Assembly: GCA_946480555.1 (NCBI GenBank)
Contig: CAMLLE010000132.1
Location: 1-7,578 of the forward strand
Length of the DNA: 7,578 nucleotides
Source: an uncultured Verrucomicrobia subdivision 3 bacterium
GTDB lineage: Bacteria; Verrucomicrobiota; Verrucomicrobiae; Limisphaerales; CAMLLE01
Reading direction: 5' to 3'
Shown: piece by piece, positions 1 through 5,847 of the stretch
Layout of the letters: every line of letters begins with the position of its first letter
Position numbering within the stretch: position 1 is the first letter of the stretch
Translations under genes and position numbers: made by a program
Notes under the pieces: model-generated
Databases searched by the model: none
What the model saw: only the letters and a program-made list of their open reading frames with translations
What the model was told of the DNA's origin: nothing

Positions 1-902
1 AGATCGCGCGCCAGCTCCACTTGCGCTTTGGTCGGGTTGAATGTCTTGCCCAGTGCAATGCGCGCTTCAGCAAACGGATTGAACACAAACACGCTTGGCG
101 TGCGGCCCTTCGATTGCGAGAACACATTCAGCTGCGCGATGAAATCGGGATCGAGACCAGCGGCGCGGCGGCCTTCGACATTGAGCGAAAAACCTTTTGC
201 GCGCTGCGGCGATAGCGGGAATTTCAACTGGCGGCAGAACGCTTCCCAATCGCTTTCGTTCGGATTTTTCCAGCGTCGAAACCATTTCAACCCATAAGCC
301 ACGTGCGCGATTTCGTCGCGATAGATCTTCTCCAGCAATCCGGCCGTCGGCGCGTCGCCCACCTGCGCGAAGCTCTTGGCGAAGTGCCGGGCGAAATCCA
401 GGTTCGCCTGCTCGAATGTGAGGCAAAGGCTGGAAACGTAGTCCATCGGATTCTGCATCGCGGAAACGGTGCGCCAGAAGAAACCGCTGACGGGCAACTC
501 GCCGAATTCGATGCCGCAGGCTTTCATGCGATCGAGGTAAAGCTGCGTGTGTTCCTGCTCATCTTGTAGCGTGCGCAAGACGCCGCGACGGAACGCTTCC
601 GGCGCATCGGGGAAACGCAGAAGTACCAGCGCCATCAGCTCGGTGGCAAGCAACTCATGATTGGCAAAGAAATGCAGGAGACGCCCGCGTTCGCGGCGCG
701 ATTCGAGTTCGTGCAAGCCCGGGAAATCAGCCTTGCCGGAACCCTGCGGTTTGAACTGCAACTCCGCCGGCCGGCCCGGCGATGCAGGCGTGATCAACGC
801 CGGTCCGGGATGTTCGTCCGTGATTTCACCATCCGGCGCCCGGAGCTTTTCCTCCAGGCTGGTGGCGAAGAGCACGCGTTCGGCAAATTCCCGCAAATCC
901 AT
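1..902 (-). CDS. DUF455 ferritin-like protein, partial (3' end beyond window)
   Basis: The frame is open from an ATG at 900-902 through the left edge, about 300 codons with no stop. It resembles DUF455 (PF04305), a ferritin-like four-helix family of unsettled function that includes relatives of the MiaE tRNA hydroxylase. Candidate di-metal ligands are spaced as in that fold: NHELLATE at residues 81-88 (H82, E83, E88), DEQEH at 114-118, E164 in LTFEQANLD, and DEIAH at 196-200. By inference it is a soluble di-iron or di-manganese protein. After about residue 265 the sequence no longer looks like the helical bundle (PSVFVFNPFAE at 269-279), so a second domain may begin there. No clear Shine-Dalgarno precedes the ATG; M1 was chosen because MDLREFAERVLFA is a plausible N-terminus. 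It lies downstream of trpC on the same strand, separated by a 29-bp-arm palindrome. The family call is firm; substrate and metal are unknown. Confidence 0.85.
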   Translation of the reverse strand, partial: MDLREFAERVLFATSLEEKLRAPDGEITDEHPGPALITPASPGRPAELQFKPQGSGKADFPGLHELESRRERGRLLHFFANHELLATELMALVLLRFPDAPEAFRRGVLRTLQDEQEHTQLYLDRMKACGIEFGELPVSGFFWRTVSAMQNPMDYVSSLCLTFEQANLDFARHFAKSFAQVGDAPTAGLLEKIYRDEIAHVAYGLKWFRRWKNPNESDWEAFCRQLKFPLSPQRAKGFSLNVEGRRAAGLDPDFIAQLNVFSQSKGRTPSVFVFNPFAEARIALGKTFNPTKAQVELARD

Positions 903-1043
903 GCAAAACGGTTAGCAGTGATTGAAGCGAATCGCCAGCTGCCAAGTCGGGCGCACGCGATTGAAGGTGGCCGCCTCAGGCGAAGGTCGCGAAGGGAACT
1001 GCAGCTGCAAGAATGGATGATTCACAGATCAGAAGCCTGGGTG

Positions 1044-1118
1044 GGTAGGGCGCGTCGCTCCGCGCGCGCCGCAGGGGATTGATTGTGAAGCGGCGCGCTC
1101 GGAGAAGCGCGCCCTGCC
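1044..1118. repeat. Long GC-rich imperfect palindrome (REP-like) between trpC and the DUF455 gene
   Basis: Arms 1044-1072 and 1090-1118 are 29 nt each, and 24 of 29 positions are complementary; two of the five others are G-T wobbles. The spacer is 17 nt. The outer part of the left arm reads GGTAGGGCGCG. It starts 11 nt past the trpC stop, so trpC transcripts would end in or run through it, but neither side carries a T-tract and it is not a canonical terminator. From memory, such GTAGGGCGCG-type palindromes are dispersed in many copies in soil Verrucomicrobiota; this window alone cannot show that. The rest of 903-1129 holds no gene I can support. Confidence 0.7.
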
Positions 1119-1129
1119 TTCAGTAGCGG

Positions 1130-1927
1130 TCAGCCGATCAGTTCGCGGACTTTAGCGCGAATGTCGCCCTGCTTGACGAGCGATTCGCCGACGAGAATTG
1201 CGCCTGCACCGGCTTTGGCCAGACGATCCACATCACCGCGGCTGTGAATGCCACTCTCGGCCACGAGCATGGTTCCAGGGCGTCCGCTCGCATTGAGCTT
1301 CGCCGCGAGTCGTTCCGTGGTTCCGAGATCAACCTTGAATGTCTGGAGGTTCCGGTTGTTCACGCCGATGAGCGGCGCTTCGATGGCGAGCGCGCGGTCC
1401 AATTCAGCTTCATCGTGGACTTCCACCAGTGCAGCCAAACCGGCATCGACCGCCAGGGCATGAAAACGTTCCAGCTTCGCGTCGTCCAGAATGGCGGCGA
1501 TCAAAAGAATCGCGTCCGCCCCCCACTCGACCGCTTCGAGAATCTGGCGTTCATCGATGATGAAATCCTTGCGCAGCAGCGGCAGTTTCACTGCGGCGCG
1601 AACCTGGCGCAGGTATTCGAGTGAACCTTGGAAGAACTTTTCGTCAGTGAGAACCGACAGGCAGCTCGCACCCGCCGCTTCATAATCCCGGGCAATGCGA
1701 ACTGGATCGAAGTCTTTGCAGATAACGCCCGCTGAGGGAGAGGCTTTTTTGACTTCAGCGATCAGAGCGACGGGGCCGGTTTGCTGGGTGTGAAGCGCTC
1801 CAAGGAAGTCGCGCCGCTCGTCCCGCTCCAGCAGCGCGTCGTGCAAATCGCCCGCGGCGAGAATGCGTTCCGGCAGACGAGCGATTTCGCGCCGCTTCTC
1901 TTCGACGATGGTGTCGAGAATGTTCAC
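1130..1927 (-). CDS. trpC: Indole-3-glycerol phosphate synthase
   Basis: This 265-aa single-domain TIM barrel has the usual length for monofunctional TrpC. The enzyme closes the ring of carboxyphenylamino-deoxyribulose 5-phosphate, with loss of CO2 and water, to give indole-3-glycerol phosphate for tryptophan synthase in the cytosol. Family motifs appear in order: IAEVKKASPS (E58, K60), LLRKDF (K120), VEVHDE (E169), IGVNNRNL (N190), VAESGI (E224, S225) and the phosphate-binding GAILVGESL near 242-250. All catalytic positions known from the Sulfolobus enzyme are present, so it should be active. The start MNILDTIVEEKRREI matches the family N-terminus. No other trp gene lies nearby, so the pathway genes are scattered or the cluster is elsewhere. 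A 46-codon membrane-protein ORF ends 26 nt upstream on the same strand and probably shares its promoter. I see no trp leader peptide. Confidence 0.97.
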   Translation of the reverse strand: MNILDTIVEEKRREIARLPERILAAGDLHDALLERDERRDFLGALHTQQTGPVALIAEVKKASPSAGVICKDFDPVRIARDYEAAGASCLSVLTDEKFFQGSLEYLRQVRAAVKLPLLRKDFIIDERQILEAVEWGADAILLIAAILDDAKLERFHALAVDAGLAALVEVHDEAELDRALAIEAPLIGVNNRNLQTFKVDLGTTERLAAKLNASGRPGTMLVAESGIHSRGDVDRLAKAGAGAILVGESLVKQGDIRAKVRELIG

Positions 1928-1953
1928 ACCTTTTCCAGCCGCACGATCAAACG

Positions 1954-2094
1954 TCAGTGCTTCTGCTGCGTTTTCGGTGATTCCTCGCCACTGTCTTTGG
2001 TTTCAGCCCGAACCCAAGCGACGAGCGCCGGACCGAAACAAATCACGAGCCCAATGGGCATGGCGAACAAACTCCAGAATACGTCAGGTTTCAT
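1954..2094 (-). CDS. Small single-pass membrane protein upstream of trpC
   Basis: This 46-aa ORF starts MKPDVFWSLFAMPIG. One hydrophobic helix spans about residues 5-28, including IGLVICFGPALVAW. A hydrophilic, charged tail rich in E, K, S and Q follows. The composition fits a small inner-membrane protein. I vaguely recall similar short proteins next to biosynthetic genes in Verrucomicrobiota but know no function. The ATG at 2092-2094 is preferred over the in-frame ATG at 2113-2115 because the only promoter-like sequence I see (2105-2133) would start transcription just upstream of it. A longer in-frame extension to 2376 runs through palindromic non-coding DNA and is unlikely to be translated. 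The gene precedes trpC by 26 nt on the same strand and is probably co-transcribed. It could instead be a chance ORF, but the clean helix-plus-tail pattern argues against that. Confidence 0.62.
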   Translation of the reverse strand: MKPDVFWSLFAMPIGLVICFGPALVAWVRAETKDSGEESPKTQQKH

Positions 2095-2104
2095 AAGAGC
2101 TGGT

Positions 2105-2133
2105 ATGATTAGCATTGGAGGCTGCGATGTAAA
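2105..2133 (-). promoter_or_regulatory. Candidate promoter for the small membrane protein and trpC
   Basis: Read on the minus strand, TTTACA (2133-2128) and AATCAT (2110-2105) are separated by 17 nt. The first matches the sigma-70 -35 consensus at 5 of 6 positions and the second matches -10 at 4 of 6. Transcription would start near 2098, a few nt before the ATG at 2094, giving an almost leaderless message. This is inference from motif match only. Confidence 0.3.
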
Positions 2134-2222
2134 GAGCCGGGCGAACAAGAAGAAGGGTGTGACTGAAACTGCCGGGCAGCATTGTGTCGGCAATTGTCGT
2201 TCACTCATCTCCGAAGGAATGC

Positions 2223-2270
2223 AGGCCGGTAGCCACGGGTTCGCTGCGCTTCGCCCGTGGCTGCCGGCCT
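2223..2270. repeat. Near-perfect palindrome, 17-bp arms
   Basis: Arms 2223-2239 and 2254-2270 (left arm AGGCCGGTAGCCACGGG) are complementary at all but one position, which is a G-T wobble. The 14-nt loop is itself G/C/T-rich. No T-tract adjoins it. It looks like a dispersed extragenic palindrome rather than a terminator. It lies in the non-coding gap between thrC and the trpC-side transcript. Confidence 0.7.
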
Positions 2271-2309
2271 TCGGCCCCCTGGGCACGGAGTTGTCGGGCG
2301 GCCTCATTG

Positions 2310-2365
2310 ACCGGCAGATTCGGTTGCACCCGAAAACAAGCGGATAAGGGCGCAACCTTGCCGGT
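2310..2365. repeat. Imperfect palindrome in the thrC-trpC gap
   Basis: ACCGGCA (2310-2316) pairs with TGCCGGT (2359-2365). After an asymmetric internal loop, GTTGCACCC (2323-2331) pairs with GGGCGCAAC (2348-2356) with one mismatch. Flanking TCATTGA near 2304-2310 and TCAATGA near 2373-2379 suggest a larger, eroded symmetry. The function is unknown; it is part of the palindrome cluster that fills 2223-2460. Confidence 0.5.
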
Positions 2366-2418
2366 TGGTCCCTCAATGATGCTGAGGACAGATCGCGGTT
2401 CCGGACTCCGCCCCGTCA

Positions 2419-2449
2419 CCTCGGCGGCTACGGGTGGCGGCCGCTGAGG
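2419..2449. repeat. GC-rich hairpin just downstream of thrC
   Basis: CCTCGGCGG (2419-2427) pairs with CCGCTGAGG (2441-2449), 9 bp with one G-T wobble, extendable inward by one pair (2428-2440). A second, alternative hairpin uses CTGAGG (2444-2449) with CCTCAG (2455-2460) and includes the thrC stop codon. On the minus strand these lie immediately after thrC and may mark its 3' end, but there is no U-tract. The gap 2095-2456 otherwise holds no gene I can support. Confidence 0.45.
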
Positions 2450-2456
2450 CAAACCC

Positions 2457-3803
2457 TCAGACGTCGAAGCGGCCCTTTTCTGCCAGCGCTTTGTTCAAGG
2501 CTTCTTTCACCGCGTCCAGACGTGCGGGAAGTTCGATCGGTTCGTTCGCATACCGGCTCGCGAAGCCGAGTTCCTTTTGGTGATATTTCACCTTCATCTC
2601 GACGAACTTCAGCCCATGCGCCGTCGAGATCACAACCACTTTCTCCGCTTTGTCGATCTTGCCCGCTTTGAGCAGCTTGATCATCACGGCCAGCGCCACA
2701 CCCGTGTGCGGGCAGGTGAACATGCCTGTGCGATCCGCCAGCGCTGCGGCATCGGCGAGTTCTTCCTCAGTGGCCTGTTCCACAATTCCGTTGAATTGCT
2801 TCAGCGTGCGGATGGCCTTTTCGATGCTGACCGGGTTGCCAATCTGAATCGCGCTGGCGAGCGTCTTCTGCGCCTGGATCGGCTCGAACTTTTCGAAGTT
2901 CGTCAGATACGATCGGTAGAGCGGATTGGCACGCTCGGCCTGCGCGACAACGATGCGAGGCAATTTCGAAATCAGGCCCATGTCTTTCATCATGAGCAGC
3001 CCCTTGCCCAAGGCAGAGACGTTGCCGAGGTTTCCGCCGGGGATGATCATCACGTCCGGCACCTGCCAGTCGAACTGCTGCACAATCTCGATGCCCACCG
3101 TTTTCTGGCCCTCGACGCGCAGCGAGTTCATCGAGTTGGCCAGGTAGAGCGTTTCGTCCTTGGTGATTTCCTGGACGAGCTTCATGCAGCCATCGAAATC
3201 GGTGTCGAGGTACAGCACGAGCGAGCCGTTGGCGACGGGCTGGATGAGCTGCGCCAGGGAAATTTTCCCGCGCGGCAGCAGCACGATTGAGGGAATTCCC
3301 GCGGCGGCGCAATAGGTTGCCAGTGCAGCCGAAGTGTCGCCCGTCGAGGCGCAGGCCACCGCTTTGATCGGCGCGCCTTCGGAAATCATCTGCTTCACCT
3401 GCGACACGAGGACAGTCATGCCGAGGTCCTTGAACGAGCCGCTGTGCGTGTTGCCGCAGAGTTTGATCCAGAGATCGTTCAGGCCGATGATTTTTCCGAA
3501 GCGTTCCGCCCAGAAAAGATTAGTACCGCCTTCGTATAGCGATACGATGTTTTCGTTTGCGATCTGCGGAAGCACCCATTCCTTCTTGCCCCAGATGCCC
3601 GAGCCGTAAGGCCATTCGTTGCTGCGGATGCGCTGGTCGAAAAGAGTTTTCCATTGGTCCCCAGTGCGGGTCTTCAACGCAGCGGCATCGTGCTGCACTT
3701 CCAGGAGCGAACTGCAGCGGCGGCATTGATAGACGACCGAGTTGAGCGGGTAGGTTTCCCCGCACTCGGCGTTGATACACTGGAACCAGGCTTTGTATGA
3801 CAT
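2457..3803 (-). CDS. thrC: Threonine synthase, PLP-dependent, with N-terminal zinc ribbon
   Basis: This 448-aa protein converts O-phosphohomoserine to threonine and phosphate in the cytosol, the last step of threonine synthesis. Four cysteines (C9, C14, C27, C30) form a probable zinc ribbon at the N-terminus. The fold-type II PLP domain follows. SGSFKDLG contains the Schiff-base lysine K125, STGDTSAA lies at 153-160, and the PLP-phosphate-binding PGGNLGN lies at 255-261. Length and the order of motifs fit threonine synthase rather than threonine dehydratase or cysteine synthase. The start MSYKAWFQC (ATG at 3801-3803) was chosen because it places the cysteine cluster at the N-terminus. An in-frame extension to 3917 adds 38 low-quality residues and would cover the likely promoter. 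No hom or thrB is adjacent. Several GC-rich palindromes follow the stop. It faces a divergent secreted-protein gene. Confidence 0.94.
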   Translation of the reverse strand: MSYKAWFQCINAECGETYPLNSVVYQCRRCSSLLEVQHDAAALKTRTGDQWKTLFDQRIRSNEWPYGSGIWGKKEWVLPQIANENIVSLYEGGTNLFWAERFGKIIGLNDLWIKLCGNTHSGSFKDLGMTVLVSQVKQMISEGAPIKAVACASTGDTSAALATYCAAAGIPSIVLLPRGKISLAQLIQPVANGSLVLYLDTDFDGCMKLVQEITKDETLYLANSMNSLRVEGQKTVGIEIVQQFDWQVPDVMIIPGGNLGNVSALGKGLLMMKDMGLISKLPRIVVAQAERANPLYRSYLTNFEKFEPIQAQKTLASAIQIGNPVSIEKAIRTLKQFNGIVEQATEEELADAAALADRTGMFTCPHTGVALAVMIKLLKAGKIDKAEKVVVISTAHGLKFVEMKVKYHQKELGFASRYANEPIELPARLDAVKEALNKALAEKGRFDV

Positions 3804-3848
3804 TTGAGTTTGACGCCGGGCGGACGACCCGGAAAAACGTCGGACCCC

Positions 3849-3877
3849 AGCATGGGGGGCAACCCCGGCTTTTTCAA
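3849..3877 (-). promoter_or_regulatory. thrC: Candidate thrC promoter
   Basis: On the minus strand, TTGAAA (3877-3872) and CATGCT (3854-3849) are separated by 17 nt. Transcription would begin near 3842, leaving a leader of about 38 nt before the thrC ATG. The -35 matches well (5 of 6) and the -10 poorly (3 of 6). It supports the downstream thrC start over the extended one. The call rests on motif match only. Confidence 0.35.
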
Positions 3878-3985
3878 GAGACGCAATGATGCCTGTTTCT
3901 GAAAATGCGCTTGCCACAGCGAGTGCTTTTGCTACTGATCATCGCGCAAGGATGGTTAAACGCGGTCAACCAAAGGGAAATTCCA

Positions 3986-4393
3986 ATGATTAAACAAGCA
4001 CTCCGGGTTGGTTTGTATTGTCTCGTTGCAGCAACACTCACAAGCACTCCTGCAATGGTCGCTGCTGAAGACATGCCGATGCAGGCGGAATCGAAGGAAC
4101 GCAAAGAGAAGCCAAAGAACGGATCGCAGCCGTTTCACGGGAAGTTGAAGGCGGTGGACGCCACGGCACGCACGATCACGTTCGGCGAGACAACAGTTCA
4201 GATTACCGACGACACGAAATTGATGAAGAACGGCGCGCCCGCGAAATTGGAGGATGGCGTCGTAGGCGAACCCGTCGCGGGAACGTATCGCAAGGAAGAT
4301 GGGAAAGCCGTGGCGACGATGGTGCGGTTCGGACCGAAACCTGAAGCGGTCGCTGGCGAAACCGCGAAGAAGGAGAAGAAAAAGAAAGAGTAG
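3986..4393 (+). CDS. Small secreted protein with DUF5666-like beta domain and Lys-rich tail
   Basis: This is a 135-aa protein. Residues 1-27 form a Sec signal peptide: basic start MIKQALR, hydrophobic core, AxA-type cleavage after MVAA. The mature protein begins EDMPM and has a Lys/Glu-rich linker at about 36-45. A compact beta-rich stretch at about 49-117 has the pattern G-K-L-K-A-V-D, T-I-T-F, V-Q-I-T-D-D-T, V-G-E-P-V, A-T-M-V-R-F. This resembles the DUF5666/OB-like modules of periplasmic proteins of unknown function. The tail is KKEKKKKE. The start at 3986 follows AAAGGGAAA at about 8 nt, a plausible ribosome site, and creates the signal peptide; the in-frame ATG at 3905 does not. It is monocistronic: divergent from thrC and ended by the terminator at 4422. 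Secretion is well supported; function is unknown, and a metal- or polyanion-binding role is only a guess. Confidence 0.82.
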   Translation: MIKQALRVGLYCLVAATLTSTPAMVAAEDMPMQAESKERKEKPKNGSQPFHGKLKAVDATARTITFGETTVQITDDTKLMKNGAPAKLEDGVVGEPVAGTYRKEDGKAVATMVRFGPKPEAVAGETAKKEKKKKE

Positions 4394-4421
4394 CCGCAAA
4401 CGGCTTTGGCCATGAAATACG

Positions 4422-4455
4422 AAACGGCAGGCCCGTGGGCCTGCCGTTTTCGTTT
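4422..4455 (+). terminator. Intrinsic terminator between convergent genes
   Basis: A 12-bp perfect stem pairs AAACGGCAGGCC (4422-4433) with GGCCTGCCGTTT (4438-4449) around a CGTG loop, followed by TTTTCGTTT. It is 29 nt past the stop of the secreted-protein gene. The kinase gene on the other strand ends 24 nt beyond it, and the symmetric A/T flanks may let it work in both directions, more weakly on the minus strand. Confidence 0.88.
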
Positions 4456-4478
4456 GGATCAAGGACGGTCAGCCGTGG

Positions 4479-5480
4479 TCATCGCCGCCACCAGCTGGTC
4501 TTCTTACCGCCGGTGGTGGGCACTTCCTGGGTCGATTGGCGATAGAGCAGTTGCGCGCGGGAATACTCAAGCGCGAGACGGAATTCGTCGTAGCTGAGAA
4601 AGCGGTCGGCCGGATTCTTGGCCATGACTCTCAGCAATGCGTCGTTCGTCATTGTAGAAATTTCGGGCACGACTTCGTTCGGCGGTCGCGGTGGAATGTT
4701 TACATGGGCAGCGACGAGTTCTTCGACCGTCGGAGCTTCGAATGGAACGTAACCGGTGATTGCATGGTACAGCGTGCAACCGAGGCTGTACATGTCTGAA
4801 AGGAAAGTCTCGCGCTCGCGTTTGATTTTCTCCGGGGCGACGTAATAAGGGGTGCCGTGTGTTTCGGTGAGCGATTCCGGTTCAGCTTCCACTTTCCGCG
4901 CCAGTCCGAAATCAACCAGCTTCGGTTCGCCGTCCGCATTGAAAAGGATGTTGCCCGGCTTGATGTCACGGTGGATGAGCCCATGCTTCAACACCATGTC
5001 CAGCGCGGAAGAAATTTTGATTCCGATGTCCAAGGCCTCAAGTTCTGGAACGCGCCCGTGCCGTTCGATTTTGTTGTCCAGGCTGCCGCAGTCGGCCAAT
5101 TCCATCACGAGGTAACGCTGCCCTTCACCTTCATCAAACGTGTAGATGTGGATGATGTTGGTATGATTCAGCGCCGCACACGCCCGGGCTTCCTTGTAAA
5201 AATCCTCGAATGCCTTGGGATCAGCCTGCAATTCCTTCTTCATCAGCTTCACCGCCACCATGCGTTCAAGCATCGTGTCGAAGGCCCGATAAACGGTTCC
5301 CATTCCACCGGAAGCGATGACGCTGCGCAGTTCAAACTGGCGAAGCAGAAGCGGCATCATGATGGAGTGTCCGCACTTCTTGCAGGTCTCTGTAGCGAGC
5401 GGTGGAAGATCGCCAGAGATGAAAACCTTCGTATTGCACCCGCTGCAGGTGACCATTTTAAGCGTCGGTTTGTCGCTCAT
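4479..5480 (-). CDS. Soluble Ser/Thr protein kinase (Hanks type) with N-terminal zinc ribbon
   Basis: This 333-aa protein has a CxxC pair at C12/C15 and a second at C33/C36, probably a zinc ribbon. A complete protein kinase domain spans about 50-305: glycine loop ASGGMGTVYRA (56-66), VAVK lysine K78, helix C glutamate E97, catalytic HRDIKPGN (D172, N177), DFG (190-192), GTPYYVAPE (209-217), DMYSLG (229-234) and the conserved PADR arginine R293. All catalytic residues are present, so it should be active. There is no transmembrane or sensor domain, only a short tail ending KKTSWWRR, so it is probably cytosolic. Any signal would come through the ribbon or a partner. The start ATG at 5478-5480 puts the ribbon first; an upstream in-frame ATG at 5561 adds unrelated sequence. 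The ATG overlaps the stop of the upstream ORF by ATGA. Its substrates cannot be read from the context. Confidence 0.93.
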   Translation of the reverse strand: MSDKPTLKMVTCSGCNTKVFISGDLPPLATETCKKCGHSIMMPLLLRQFELRSVIASGGMGTVYRAFDTMLERMVAVKLMKKELQADPKAFEDFYKEARACAALNHTNIIHIYTFDEGEGQRYLVMELADCGSLDNKIERHGRVPELEALDIGIKISSALDMVLKHGLIHRDIKPGNILFNADGEPKLVDFGLARKVEAEPESLTETHGTPYYVAPEKIKRERETFLSDMYSLGCTLYHAITGYVPFEAPTVEELVAAHVNIPPRPPNEVVPEISTMTNDALLRVMAKNPADRFLSYDEFRLALEYSRAQLLYRQSTQEVPTTGGKKTSWWRR

Positions 5481-5719
5481 GATTGAAAAGATAGCATGGC
5501 TCGTTCCCAGCCAATATCGGTGTAAAACCCGATTTCCGTAGCGAGAATGCGGGGAACCCACTCATTTTTCGTCAATTTCACGCGTTCGGCGGCAGTTTCC
5601 ACAACGGGAAGGTTCTCCAGCCCGTGTGAAAGTTGCTCCGGGTTACGCGCTTCAGCCAATTCCGGCAAGATAAAATTTGACAACCGAGGCAACGTCGATT
5701 TACTTGGCGGCGTTCGCAT
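5477..5719 (-). CDS. Doubtful 80-aa ORF overlapping the kinase start
   Basis: An 80-codon ORF starts MRTPPSKSTLP and ends ERAMLSFQS. I recognise no domain; a middle stretch (about 36-65) looks amphipathic. Its stop overlaps the kinase start codon as ATGA, the classic arrangement for translational coupling, and this is the main evidence that it is real. Against it, the third codon positions show only mild G/C preference compared with thrC or the 112-aa gene, and no ribosome site is visible. The plus-strand promoter candidate at 5677-5704 also lies inside it. A longer version from 5776 begins inside the 21-nt inverted repeat. It may be a genuine small partner of the kinase, a decayed gene, or the untranslated kinase leader. 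Confidence 0.38.
   Translation of the reverse strand: MRTPPSKSTLPRLSNFILPELAEARNPEQLSHGLENLPVVETAAERVKLTKNEWVPRILATEIGFYTDIGWERAMLSFQS
5677..5704 (+). promoter_or_regulatory. Candidate plus-strand promoter for the structured leader/sRNA
   Basis: A perfect TTGACA (5677-5682) and TTTACT (5699-5704, 4 of 6 matches to TATAAT) are separated by 16 nt. Transcription would start near 5711, giving an RNA of roughly 170 nt to the terminator at 5848-5887, or a leader of about 220 nt to the ATG at 5932. It lies within a doubtful minus-strand ORF. The call rests on motif match only. Confidence 0.4.
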
Positions 5720-5756
5720 GAAATACACATTCGCAACCAAACAGACCCAGCTGGTC

Positions 5757-5777
5757 AATGGACATACGATGTCCATT
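5757..5777. repeat. Perfect 9-bp-arm inverted repeat
   Basis: AATGGACAT (5757-5765), spacer ACG, ATGTCCATT (5769-5777). As DNA, this 21-bp symmetry has the size of a dimeric repressor operator. It overlaps a TTGACC -35-like hexamer (5758-5753, minus) that could serve the kinase transcript, though the matching -10 is poor. As RNA, it forms a stable hairpin next to the closing helix of the putative leader. The sequence does not decide between the two readings. Confidence 0.7.
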
Positions 5778-5847
5778 TGGCAGTGCTGCTCTCGTCGGCT
5801 TGGTATCGTGGGTGTGAAATTCTAGACCAGTTAAACCAGATTTTCTG

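Noticed and set aside
657..1082. 141-codon plus-strand ORF
   Set aside because: It is antisense to the DUF455 gene for over half its length and then runs into the REP-like palindrome. It is Arg-rich with no fold-like pattern.
1044..1118. Intrinsic terminator of trpC
   Set aside because: The hairpin is strong but no T-tract follows on either strand, and the arms are far longer than usual, so it is listed as a repeat.
1244..1624. 126-codon plus-strand ORF antisense to trpC
   Set aside because: It is fully covered by trpC, whose catalytic motifs are all intact. The antisense translation has no recognisable fold.
1781..2347. 188-codon plus-strand ORF spanning the trpC start and the palindrome gap
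   Set aside because: It overlaps trpC, runs through palindromic DNA, and its translation has mixed low-complexity composition without domains.
2577..3290. 237-codon plus-strand ORF antisense to thrC
   Set aside because: It lies wholly inside the clearly coding thrC. It is rich in His, Arg and Asp with no domain pattern and is an artefact of GC-biased third positions on the other strand.
3804..3917. 38-residue N-terminal extension of threonine synthase
   Set aside because: The zinc-ribbon cysteines belong at the N-terminus, the extension is not family-like, and it would cover the candidate promoter.
5481..5561. 27-residue N-terminal extension of the kinase
   Set aside because: It would overlap the upstream ORF, and the MSDKPTL start places the CxxC ribbon at the usual position and gives the ATGA overlap.
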